Below, in pieces: positions 56,253 to 64,000 of a DNA stretch of 64,000 bases; within the stretch, counting starts at the first letter, position 1; every line of letters begins with the position of its first letter. A model generated the notes under the pieces. That model made no database searches and had not been told where the DNA came from. It was given only the letters and a program-made list of their open reading frames with translations. The stretch is from the NCBI GenBank assembly GCA_029961685.1, contig JARWKL010000013.1, positions 22,317,922 through 22,381,921 of the forward strand, in the 5' to 3' direction. The stretch comes from Aristolochia californica. Lineage: Eukaryota > Streptophyta > Magnoliopsida > Piperales > Aristolochiaceae. The position numbers and the translations under genes are program-made.

Positions 56253-57822
56253 TGTTATGGGCACCCTGGTCCTGGGCTAAGCACCTATGCCTTCCACTTC
56301 TGACAGGCTAGTCTTTTAGGTAGTATTGGCTAGGTGCTTGTTTGGTGTTAGAGCTTTGTCCCCTTGGTTGCAAATTCGATTTCCGCATTCGGCATAGACC
56401 CAAGCGGCATTAGAGACCCAAGCGCAAAGGCTGGATTTAAATACTGGTAAGTCTGACAGAAACCGAGTTGGGCCAGTGTTGTTGCGACTCGAGTGAGGTG
56501 CCTGACCAAAGTGAGCGGCCAGGTCAGTCGGCTCGCGAAGGAGGAGTGTGGTATTATGGGCACCCTGGTCTTGGGCTAAGTACCTATGCCTTCCGCTCCT
56601 GACAGGCCGGTCTTTTGTGTAGTATTGGCTAGGTGTTTGTTGGATGTTATGGACCCAATGGTGAGTCGAGTCAGGCTGAGACACCGTGGCTGAGTCAATT
56701 ACTCTAACTAAGTTAGCTATGTAGCCATTTAGTTTATTTTCATGTTAAATGCCATAGAGGGGCAAAAAAATAGCCAAGATCTCTGGAAGTATATTCTTTG
56801 GTATTATCAGACCGAAGTACTTTGATTTTACTGACCAAATTGAGTGATAACCATAGCATGAAAGGATTTAAATATGGATGGTATTTTAGATTGCTCTTTA
56901 AAAAAAATAGCCATGTGGTACGAGTAAAATCATCAATAAAGGTAATAAAGTACTTGACTGGGGAAATATTTGAGACGCTCAAGGGTCCCCATACATCTAT
57001 GTGGATCAATGAAAAAGGAGCAACACTTTTAAGTTTTGGATGAGGTGAGTATGTGGTCCTCTGGTGTTTTCTTAGTTGACATACTTCACAATTTAAATTT
57101 GACCTATCCTTAAAGGTAGGGAAAAGAAGATGAAGAGATTGTACGGATGGATGTCCCAACTGATTGTGCCATAGACTTGCTTCAGTTGCCTTGGTAGAGA
57201 CGACATTTATTTGAGGAACATCCAGGTAGTAGAGACCCCCTTTGCCTTGGCCTCCACTAATCATCTGCTTTGTTATAAGATCCTGAAACACACAAGAAGT
57301 GGGTGAGAAAGTGTTATGGGCACCCTGGTCCTGGGCTAAGCACCTATGCCTTCCACTTCTGACAGGCTAGTCTTTTGGGTAGTATTGGCTAGGTGCTTGT
57401 TTGGTGTTAGAGCTTTGTCCCCTTGGTTGCAAATTCGATTTCCGCATTCGGCATAGACCCAAGCGGCATTAGAGACCCAAGCGCAAAGGCTGGATTTAAA
57501 TACTGGTAAGTCTGACAGAAACCGAGTTGGGCCAGTGTTGTTGCGACTCGAGTGAGGTGCCTGACCAAAGTGAGCGGCCAGGTCGGTCGGCTCGCGAAGG
57601 AGGAGTGTGGTATTATGGGCACCCTGGTCTTGGGCTAAGTACCTATGCCTTACGCTCCTGACAGGCTGGTCTTTTGTGTAGTATTGGCTAGGTGTTTGTT
57701 GGATGTTATGGACCCAATGGTGAGTCGAGTCAGGCTGAGACACCATGGCTGAGTCAATTACTCTGACTAAGTTAGCTATGTAGCCATTTAGTTTATTTTC
57801 ATGTTAAATGCCATAGAGGGGT
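55705..57822. repeat. 1,059-bp tandem duplication across the D/Z junction
   Basis: Two copies, ~55705-56763 and ~56764-57822. Each contains ~545 bp of D integrase, the GAAAG target site and the first ~510 bp of Z. The copies differ at fewer than about ten sites by eye (for example CTTTGG/CTCTGG near the start, ACCGTGG/ACCATGG near the end). The junction lies in a seven-A run present at both breakpoints. The duplicated integrase piece (frame 57291-56740) is therefore a second, truncated copy. Confidence 0.93.
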
Positions 57823-58108
57823 AAAATTATAATTCTCTCTGGAACCTTGGATCATGAGTCCTATTTAAGAGACGTCATGGAATGAAAGGGATGTTCTCCT
57901 CAACGAACCAGGGTCGGCATTCCCTGGAACCCTATGTTGCGGACTCCCTCAGAGTCGTAGGTTACGGACTCCCTCAGAGCCGGGTTATCTCTATCGCCGT
58001 TCATTCCATCGCCAATCCTCCTCGTCTTCCCTACGATTCTTCTCTTCTTCTTCGTTATCTTCTTCAATCTTCCTGCGAATTACATTGTAGAATTCTGGGA
58101 CCATATCA
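57312..58108 (+). repeat. 5' LTR of Z (797 bp) with internal direct repeats
   Basis: TGTTATGGGCACCCTGG to GGGACCATATCA. It contains a ~100-bp direct repeat at 57312 and 57611 (299 bp apart) and a third TGTTATGG at 57704, from which the rest aligns with the 3' LTR. A 25-bp repeat around CGGACTCCCTCAGAG occurs twice (~57940-57985). A TATA-like CTATTTAAG lies at ~57861. Confidence 0.85.
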
Positions 58109-58110
58109 TT

Positions 58111-58122
58111 TGGTATCAGAGC
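58111..58122 (+). other. Primer binding site of Z
   Basis: TGGTATCAGAGC, a perfect 12-base match to the PBS used by the copia elements here (initiator tRNA-Met), two bases inside the LTR. Confidence 0.9.
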
Positions 58123-58131
58123 AGATTCACA

Positions 58132-58355
58132 ATGAGCTACTCTTCGTGCCGAGAGGAAATAGCAGCAGAAATAACCGCAAAAATAATGTTGAAAATGGAA
58201 GCCTTGCGCATGGAGTTAAGATCAGCAATTCGGGAGGAGATGCGTGCCATGCGCACAAAAATAATCTCCAAAGCAAAGGAGATATTTCAGGTTTACAGTG
58301 AAAAGCCTGAGAGGGGGGCCGAAATTGAAGCTCTTCAGGATAAAGACTCAGAGCA
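58132..58355 (+). pseudogene. Possible gag N-terminus at the start of Z
   Basis: An ATG ten bases after the PBS opens a frame beginning MSYSSCREE with a charged, helix-prone segment rich in A, E, K, M and R (residues ~8-55). It is placed where gag begins in LTR elements, but it has no capsid or knuckle motif. It runs into the TIP41-derived part out of frame. It could instead be another captured exon. Confidence 0.4.
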
Positions 58356-58765
58356 AAGGGTTTACCGCCTGTGGAAGTCCCCGCTGCTACCCCGTGGAAA
58401 TTTAGAAGCAAGCCTTCTCAACAAGTGTTACTCGATGAGGATTATCCCTTCACTCGACCTTATTGAGGGGTGAAACAATTGACAGAGATCCACAGAAGCT
58501 TGACGCAAGTGACAAAAACTTGCGTTTGTGTTGGGAGAATAGCAGAGAAGAAATTGATTTTGTTGCATGGGCATCCAAAGAACCCATTCTCTTCTATGAT
58601 GAAGTGGTTCTCTATGAAGATGAATTCGCTGATAGTGAAATGTCAGTCTTACCAGTAAAAGCAAGAGTAATGCCAAATTATTGGTTTTTTCTACTGCGTT
58701 TCTGGCTCAGAGTTGATGGAGTACTTATGAGGTTGAGGGACACACGATTGTATTGTAGTTTTGGA
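58356..58765 (+). pseudogene. TIP41 fragment captured in Z
   Basis: In two frames separated by a shift at ~58467 the translation matches the conserved TIP41 family core: LPPVEVPAATPWKFRSKPSQ, then LCWENSREEIDFVAW, EPILFYDEVVLYEDEFADS, and ARVMPNYWFFLLRFWLRVDG, ending VLMRLRDTRLYC. TIP41 proteins regulate PP2A-type phosphatases in TOR signalling. About 130 of ~280 residues are present, both ends are missing, and there are stops/shifts (TGA at ~58469). No intron-like gap interrupts the fragment, suggesting capture from spliced RNA, though I cannot check exon positions. Confidence 0.9.
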
Positions 58766-59179
58766 AGTGATCCCCATGTTAAACAGGAGATGCGTTTACT
58801 GTTACAGAAGGGTCCTCTTTGTGTAGCCAACAGACCTCTGGAATTAACAGCTGCTCTGTAGTTTCGTGTTAGTGGGTGGGCCACATTTGGGCATGATTTA
58901 AATTTCAAGGAGGTTCCTACTCGTTGTGGGACCGATGTAGCTTGCAAGATGTAAGTTGACATGCTAAGAAGAATTACGACAAGAGCTGGCTGCAGGGTTC
59001 TTGAGCAGAATTCATGCTATGCTACCTTTGATCACCCAGTGTGTTTGCAAAATGATGAGAGGTACTGGAGTTATGGATTGGATGGGGCAGTAAAGACTCT
59101 TCAGCATAAAGGCTATCTAATTTTAGATACCTCACAAGTTGCTACAACCTCATGGAATTACATGGGAAATGAAGTTTAT
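58766..59179 (+). pseudogene. Unassigned captured sequence
   Basis: Coding-like stretches carry PLCVANRPLELTAAL, WATFGHDLNFKEVPTRCG, and, from 58961, RITTRAGCRVLEQNSCYATF and SYGLDGAVKTLQHKGYLILD. Stops at ~58859 and ~58952 break the first part; the frame starting at 58961 is open. The composition is that of ordinary plant protein coding sequence. I do not recognise a family with confidence; it may include upstream exons of the helicase gene that follows. Confidence 0.5.
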
Positions 59180-59323
59180 GCAGGAGTTGTTTATCTGCAT
59201 CAAGGGAACACTTATATTGTAAAGCTCTTTGATCTATCAGAGACGACTGCTTTCTACCAGGAAGCAGACTTGAAATCTTACACAAAGCCACGTGATTACA
59301 CAGATATACATGTTATTGGTGGA
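59180..59323 (+). pseudogene. HRQ1-like (RecQ-type) helicase fragment
   Basis: About 48 codons: VVYLHQGNTYIVKLFDL, then a stretch with EADLKSYTKPRDYTDIHV ending IGG. This resembles the segment after the helicase core in HRQ1/MrfA-type DExH helicases (A-V-Y-L-H-Q-G-x-x-Y-L-V then Y-Y-T-x-x-R-x-x-T-D-I). After IGG the resemblance stops, as at an exon edge. It is embedded in the 365-codon chimeric frame. The assignment is from memory of the motif. Confidence 0.65.
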
Positions 59324-59626
59324 ACACTCGCCTTTGTTGCTTATCTTGTTGATGTAGCTGAAATCGAAGTTGCATCTGAGGCTCTAAGTGAATCAAAATG
59401 TCAACTCAGAAGTAATGAATCTACAGGAAAGAGTTCGATAAAAGGAGAGAAGATAGCTAGATATAACGTTTTCATGGAGAACAAAATATGCGGATCTCTA
59501 CCCACTGGAGCGCAACGAAATCCCCCAATTTCCATGCAGAACTTTGCCAAAGGGAACAACCAAGCTGGAACACAGAACAGTGGGGAAGCACAGAGTCACT
59601 CAAGTTCTACAGAGACAACAACAAAC

Positions 59627-59842
59627 GAATGGAATGCCTTGTTTACCACACAATTGACTCAAAAAGCTAAGAAGTATCATGATGGCATACTGAAACTTTC
59701 ATTTGGGGGGTTCCTCCAGAAACAGGTAATGCTTTATGATGAAAGTCGGAAGCTCTTAAGCAGCAAATTTTTAAAGAAAGATGAGGCAGTTGAGTCTGGT
59801 GGGGCGATGTCATTTGATGGTTACCTTGTTGAAATTGGAGAT
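59627..59842 (+). pseudogene. DUF2439 (ZGRF1-type) domain, first copy
   Basis: Residues EWNALFTTQLTQKAKKYHDG, then LKLSFGG, KQVMLYDESRKLLSSKFLKK, SFDGYLVEIGD match the small DUF2439 domain (tract Q-K-x-K-K-Y-H-D-G, V-M-L-Y-D-E, F-L-K-K-D-E, Y-L-V-x-I-G). It is known from ZGRF1 and fungal/plant DNA-repair-associated proteins. It is in frame with the chimeric ORF. Confidence 0.85.
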
Positions 59843-60014
59843 GTAAAAGAAAGCTCCAAACACTTAGATGGCTTGAATAATGAAGAACAAGATAATACAT
59901 ATTCATGCATGAACAAGCAGCAGGCTGGAGGAAAATGTGAAAGTAGATCACAAACTGTTGCTGCTTTAGAGAATAACCTGAACTTTGTAGAGGACACTGA
60001 CGGAATGGCATGCC

Positions 60015-60236
60015 ATGTACACTGCACAGATAACACAAAAAATCAAGAAATACCATGATGGTATCATAAGACTTTCATTCTGCGGGTCCCACTCAAAACA
60101 GGTTAGTTTGTTAACTGAGGACAAAACACTCCTAATTAGAGTACACATCCAGTCAACAGAGAAACTGAGGAGTGGAAATACATTGCAATTGGCTAATTAT
60201 CTAATTGAGATTGGTGAGCTGCAAACTTCTCGGAGA
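60015..60236 (+). pseudogene. DUF2439 domain, second copy
   Basis: Starts ATG 60015: MYTAQITQKIKKYHDGIIRL, KQVSLLTEDKTLL, LANYLIEIGELQTS. Same family motif (Y-H-D-G, K-Q-V-x-L-L, Y-L-I-E-I-G-E), in a different frame from the first copy because of a frameshift in between. Tandem DUF2439 domains are expected for the plant protein. Confidence 0.85.
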
Positions 60237-61501
60237 TGAGAGCTCCAAATTGGTGCTTCATCAGCCAAAGTTGTGGCTTTAGATGATGGAAATTCAAGTG
60301 TCAAGAACCTGATGACAGATGGATGGCTTCAAATAAACAAATCCGTACATGATGCCAGGCAGATCTTAGCTATTCTTAAAAGGCCAAAAGTAGAGTAAAA
60401 CCTTTCTCCGAGAGAGCTAGTCATGGTTCAGACCAATCCATCAGCTACTGAAGATTTGCTTCAGCCAAATCATCTAGAATAAGGTGTTGCAGCAAGTTTC
60501 AAAAAAGAATCAAGTGGAACAGTTTTAAGGAATTCTGTAGAAGATTGAAAACGGGTTTCCTCTAGTCAAAGCAGCCAGGGGTATCAATTCTGATCGATTG
60601 ACCACCTCTATACATGATAGCTGTGAAGAGAAATTATTGTTTGTCAATGGATGCTCCTCATCTTCATCCATTCCCTCTACAAGTGACGCACGGACTTCTA
60701 TATTCAGTCCAGGTCTGGTATGTTCTGAAGCACCTTTTGAACATTCAGAAGGATCTCAATTTTCATCCTGCACAACTTCCAGATCACCTGGCAAGAATCT
60801 CACCTATTGTTCAAAATTGGAAACTATATCGAACTGTAGTAGTAATGCTGATACCTGCTCGAAAGCTACATCAAATACCTTGCATGGACACCTACAGGGC
60901 AAGGATGCTTTGATATTTACTGGGTCAGAAAGTAATATTGGGACACCAGGAAGCCGCAGGTTTTCTGCGCAATGCAGCAATATCAAATCGATCTCCTTGG
61001 CAAATCAAGAAAAGCCTAATCAGGTGCAAGGAAGTGCAGATAATGTGGAGCAAGGCCTTACGAGATACAAAGAGGCCTCTCCACTGGACTCACCATCTAA
61101 CCTGAATATCTTATTGGAATGTGATTCAATCAATTCTAGAATGGAGTATGCAGGGGGTTTGAAGAGCCAAGAGGGGGATACAACGGAAATGGATGAGCCC
61201 CAAGTTTTGATCTCGGGCTTTGAGCATTGTTTTGTTTCAGTTTGTAACATTTCATTGTGTGCAGAACCAGCAGTGACCTTCATTCACTGATTTTTCAATC
61301 TATTAGTTCTAGTGAAAAATAAATAAATAAATAAATTTTTGTTTCTTTTACAGGTGGAAACCGCAAGACCGCTTCGGATCCCTCAAAATTTACGACGAAC
61401 ACAGTTCAAGTGGGTGCTACTTGGGTTGATGTAGATCAGTTCGGCAAGCCTACCCTACCTTTGAGCTCGCGAACAAGCTCGTACTCCAGGAGGGGTGTGG
61501 A
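60237..61501 (+). pseudogene. Tail of the DUF2439 gene and 3' internal end of Z
   Basis: A decayed, Ser-rich, low-complexity tail with short conserved-looking pieces (WLQINKSVHDARQILAILKR at ~60322-60381; a 230-codon open frame 60598-61290). At ~61198-61222, in a shifted frame, is CCAAGTTTTGATCTCGGG..., which would read P-S-F-D-L-G-L then stop, the kind of C-terminus expected for the natural protein, so the gene's true 3' end seems included. AATAAATAAATAAATAAATT (~61319-61338) and a pyrimidine-AG (TTTCTTTTACAG, 61341-61352) follow, then ~150 bp to the PPT at 61489-61501. Confidence 0.6.
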
Positions 61502-61918
61502 TGTTATGGGCGCAATAGTGAGCCAAGTCAGGTTGAGACACCGTGACTGAGTCAGTTACTCTGACTGAGTTAGCTATGTAGCCATTTAGTTTATTTTCAT
61601 GTTAAATGCCATATAGGGGCAAAATTATAATTCTCTCTGGAACCTTGGATCATGAGTCCTATTTAAGGGATGTCATGGAATGAATTGGATAAGCAGAAAA
61701 GTTACCAAGGATCTGTGTTCTCCTCAACGAACCAGGCTTGGCGTTCCCCTGGAACCCTATGTTGCGGACTCCCATAGAGTTGTAGGTTACGGACTCCCTC
61801 AGAGCCGAGTTATCTCCATCGCCACTCCTCGTCGTCTTCCCTATGATTCTTCTCTTCTTCTTCGTTATCTTCTTCAATCTTCCTGCGAATCACATTGTGG
61901 AATTCTGGGACCATATCA
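61502..61918 (+). repeat. 3' LTR of Z (417 bp, shortened)
   Basis: Aligns with 57704-58108 of the 5' LTR apart from small indels. Its first ten bases TGTTATGGGC match the start of the long 5' LTR (57312), and from CAATAGTGAG it follows the 57704 copy, the signature of a deletion between TGTTATGG repeats. Followed by GAAAG. Confidence 0.9.
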
Positions 61919-61923
61919 GAAAG

Positions 61924-62254
61924 TAATTGAGAAATTAAAATGTTGTGTTAGCTGACTAATAGATAAAAGATTCAAGGAAAAGGTGGGAACAAAAAGAATA
62001 TCTGTCAGCGAAAGTGATAGTGTAACAAAGGTGGGTCCTTTATAAAAAACTTTAGTTTAGGAGTTGTCAGTTATGGTAACAAGTTTATTCGAGAGATAAG
62101 GAGAAACTGAGTGGAGTAGATTTTTGTTACTTGTGAGATGTTCGGAGACCCCTGAATCAATTATCCAGGATGAAGAGGAGGAAGTAGAAAAGAGCATACC
62201 TGAAACGGTGGAGGTAACAGTAGTTGAGGAGGAACTTGGAGGAAAGACCATCAA
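61924..62254 (-). pseudogene. Element D protease and linker
   Basis: Minus strand: WIIDSGVSEHLTSNKNLLHS (~62169-62110) is the protease active-site region, followed towards lower coordinates by the conserved N-L-L-S-I-S-Q-L-T stretch (~61975-61950) that leads into the integrase zinc domain. That domain lies at 56252 on the other side of Z. Confidence 0.87.
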
Positions 62255-62266
62255 TGTTTTTATTTT

Positions 62267-63196
62267 CTAGAATAAGTCATACTCATCATCAGTAAGGATT
62301 TTCTTTTCTGTAGATGGGGTAGATTGGTCCTCCTTTGTATCACTTATTGATGCTTGATTAGCCATAACCCAATCCGGTATGCCATGGATTTTAAAACACT
62401 GATCTATAGTGTGGCCATATTTTCCATAATGGGTGCATTCTCTACCATCTATTCTAACAAGACCATTCCTTCCACCTCTTCGTCCTCCTCTATAATTTCT
62501 TCCATGGCCTCGGTCATGGTCGATTGATGTTCCCTTATGCCTGGAGTACATAACGGATGACACTTTAGTAGGAGAAGGAGAAAAAGAGTCTGGAATGCGG
62601 AATAATGTGGCACATACATCATCAAAGGTGGAACATCAAAGGCGTTAATGAGTTGACTATTAGCAACTTTGAGATATGGCTTAATGTTTGCCAGGCAAAA
62701 GGCAATGACTAAGGCTTCCTTCTGCTTGTCTTGCATAGAGACATCGGTAGAGGTAGGATGAGCTAGCTTCCATTCTTGAAGAAGGCCTCTAAAATGAGCC
62801 AAATATTCATGGATATTTTCTCCTTGTTTAGTGTTGAACACTCTTTGGAGAATATCATATGGCTTGTGTAAGTTGTCAAAGCTAGAGTACAACTTAGCGT
62901 GTGTCTCCCAAGTTTGTTTGGCGGTGTCGAGATAAATAACATTGTTGGAGACAGGTTCTTTGATGTTGTTGATGAATCAAATAATTACCAAAGTGTCATT
63001 TTTTAACCACTTTAGCATAAGCAATACCTTCTTCATCAATGGGTGGCCCAAGTTTGGTGAGGTGACCAACTAGATCCCTTGTTATAAGGAACCATCGAAC
63101 CGATGTGGACCAGCTCAAGAAATTTGATATCCCTTGCAAGGGTATGGTAGTAATCTTGAGAATATTATTCTTGATACCCCTGTATTCTTCAGCCAT
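62267..63196 (-). pseudogene. Element D gag
   Basis: ATG at 63196 (AEEYRGIKNNILKITTIPLQ), a frameshift near 62995, then NTKQGENIHEYLAHFRGLLQ (~62835-62780), Arg/Gly-rich YRGGRRGGRNG, a knuckle CTHYGKYGHTIDQC with Tyr in place of the second Cys, and DDEYDLF before the protease. Broken into three frames. Confidence 0.87.
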
Positions 63197-64000
63197 AAGA
63201 GGCAATTCAAGGGTAATAATATACTCAAATTTGAAGTAGCCTAAGTAAGCAGCTTAGAGATTCAAGACCAGCCAAGGCTAGCTCGGTTAGATGGGGAGAA
63301 CCAGAGCTTATCAAGTCTTTAGGCAAGGAGGGAACCCTCTTAGGCCAGTCAACTTGCTGGCCAAAAATTTATATAATTAATTCTCTAGTCTTCCTTGTAG
63401 AGAATAGCAAAAATCAATCAATAAGCATGAGATCAAGTAAGGTAAGGTCGCAATTCCGAATTAGATCTTTCAAAGATCATTCCAAAAATATATTTAACTC
63501 CATCTTGGGATAAACTAGTATATATTCAGTTACTCATGAATTAGGCAAGATATAATTGGTCAAAAATCATACAAAATCAGGCCTAATCAAGAACATAATG
63601 TAAGATCTTAAAAAACAGCAATCTTTCTTCAAATGGATTGGCATCAACTAGCCACTTCCTTTATTATTTTGTGCTTGATTCCTTTTATGTAAAAAAAAAA
63701 ATATTAGATGCTTGACTTTCCAAGAACAATCAGCCACCTCATGGGTCTCAAAAAATTCTCCAAAAAATCACAAAACCGAGTAGAGTTCTTCAAACAACTC
63801 GGTTAATGGAGAAGCCTAGTATAGAAGCTAAATAATTAAATTTCTAAAATCCAGTAGATACAAAACCACTCATAATAGGATCAAGAAAAATTTTCTTCAT
63901 CAATAAAATCTTGTTTCCACTAAATTATAACCTTTTATGCAGAAAATCTCAACATAAACTGTTTTTCAGCCAAGAACTTGCAAATCGACAAAACTGCCTT
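63197..64000 (-). other. 5' leader of element D to the window edge
   Basis: About 800 bp with no coding motif, occupying the place of the leader between gag and the 5' LTR. No PBS is seen before the edge, so the LTR starts beyond 64000. Confidence 0.65.

Larger units (their letters stand above)
58961..60058 (+). pseudogene. 365-codon uninterrupted chimeric frame in Z
   Basis: Opens at ATG 58961 and stays open through the unassigned block, the HRQ1-like fragment (residues ~74-121), a Ser/Thr/Asn-rich linker (~122-222) and the first DUF2439 domain (~223-294), ending at 60058 just after a second DUF2439 domain has begun in another frame. Parts of different gene families in one frame without a stop is a fused product, not a decayed single gene. 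Whether it is transcribed or translated is unknown; the Z LTR upstream could supply a promoter. Confidence 0.7.
57312..61918 (+). mobile_element. Non-autonomous LTR element Z with captured host gene fragments
   Basis: Flanked by GAAAG (57307-57311 and 61919-61923), inserted in element D between protease and integrase codons. 5' LTR 57312-58108, PBS TGGTATCAGAGC at 58111 (two bases after the LTR), PPT-like GGAGGGGTGTGGA, 3' LTR 61502-61918. The 3.4-kb interior has no protease, RT, RNase H or integrase. In order it holds a short possible gag start, a TIP41 fragment, unassigned sequence, an HRQ1-like helicase fragment, two DUF2439 domains and a Ser-rich tail. It is a retrotransposon that has swallowed pieces of at least three nuclear genes. 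The left ~510 bp of Z are also present upstream (56253-56763) through the tandem duplication. Confidence 0.88.
51731..64000 (-). mobile_element. Ty1/copia element D, minus strand, running off the window
   Basis: 3' LTR 51731-~52122, PPT-like ACCCCTCAAGCTAGAGG, then RNase H, RT, IN, PR and gag up to 63196, and leader to the right edge; the 5' LTR lies outside the window. Interrupted by a putative solo LTR (52784-54112) and element Z (57312-61918), and altered by a 1,059-bp tandem duplication. Sequence style matches family 1. Confidence 0.9.

Noticed and set aside
57312..57700. A separate 389-bp TRIM with ~90-bp LTRs, a PBS-like TGGTGTTAGAGC and a PPT-like tract
   Set aside because: The target duplication GAAAG pairs with the far end of Z, not with this unit, and the direct repeats extend past the supposed PBS. 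An internal repeat of the long Z LTR explains it better.
61300..61352. A+T-rich tract ending in TTTTACAG, as an intron 3' splice site
   Set aside because: No matching 5' splice site or coding continuity could be shown; it may simply be 3' UTR of the captured gene followed by Z sequence.

Overview
This is nuclear DNA of a flowering plant from a transposon-rich part of the genome. The grounds are an intact plant-specific ATL-type RING-H2 gene at the left edge, plant-type Ty1/copia and Ty3/gypsy elements, initiator-Met primer binding sites (TGGTATCAGAGC type) next to LTRs, and fragments of plant nuclear genes (plastid chaperonin-60 alpha, TIP41, a DUF2439/ZGRF1-like protein, a probable HRQ1-like helicase). 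I cannot name the species. No tRNA, rRNA or CRISPR locus was recognised.

Layout. 1-5814: one intronless ATL E3 ligase gene on the minus strand, then intergenic DNA with a short TRIM-like element (2861-4200) and an AT-rich stretch. 5815-10936: a complete but decayed Ty3/gypsy chromovirus, minus strand, with 377-bp LTRs and a perfect TACCC target duplication. 12370-17743: a Ty1/copia element, plus strand, whose 3' LTR is truncated.

17744-42760 is a stack of nested insertions. A minus-strand SIRE-like copia element (C) was split by a non-autonomous LTR element (Y, 18123-38558). Y was split by a copia element (X, 18754-35097, target duplication GATTT). X holds a minus-strand copia element (A, 22024-27838) fused to part of a second copy, and a plus-strand copia element (28188-33862). 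Y also carries a 325-bp TRIM and, in its 3' LTR, a solo LTR. A second insertion in C (E, 39021-42610, target duplication AAAAG) carries a chaperonin-60 alpha fragment and several tandem repeats.

43052-51681 is a patchwork of LTR and pol fragments. It includes a copia relic (G) interrupted by a 1.5-kb DNA-transposon-like element (TAA duplication) and by a complete non-autonomous element H (CCTTT duplication).

51731-64000 is another minus-strand copia element (D), running off the right edge. It is broken by a 1.33-kb putative solo LTR (ATATC duplication), a 1,059-bp tandem duplication, and element Z (57312-61918, GAAAG duplication). Z has LTRs, a PBS and a PPT but no recognisable gag-pol. Its interior is a chain of host gene pieces: a TIP41 fragment, a probable HRQ1-like helicase fragment, and two DUF2439 domains with their downstream tail, including a 365-codon uninterrupted chimeric reading frame. 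Z is the most unusual object in the window. Apart from the ATL gene, no reading frame here looks like a functional host gene. Most retrotransposon stop codons look like C-to-T (or G-to-A) changes, as expected for methylated, silenced DNA.
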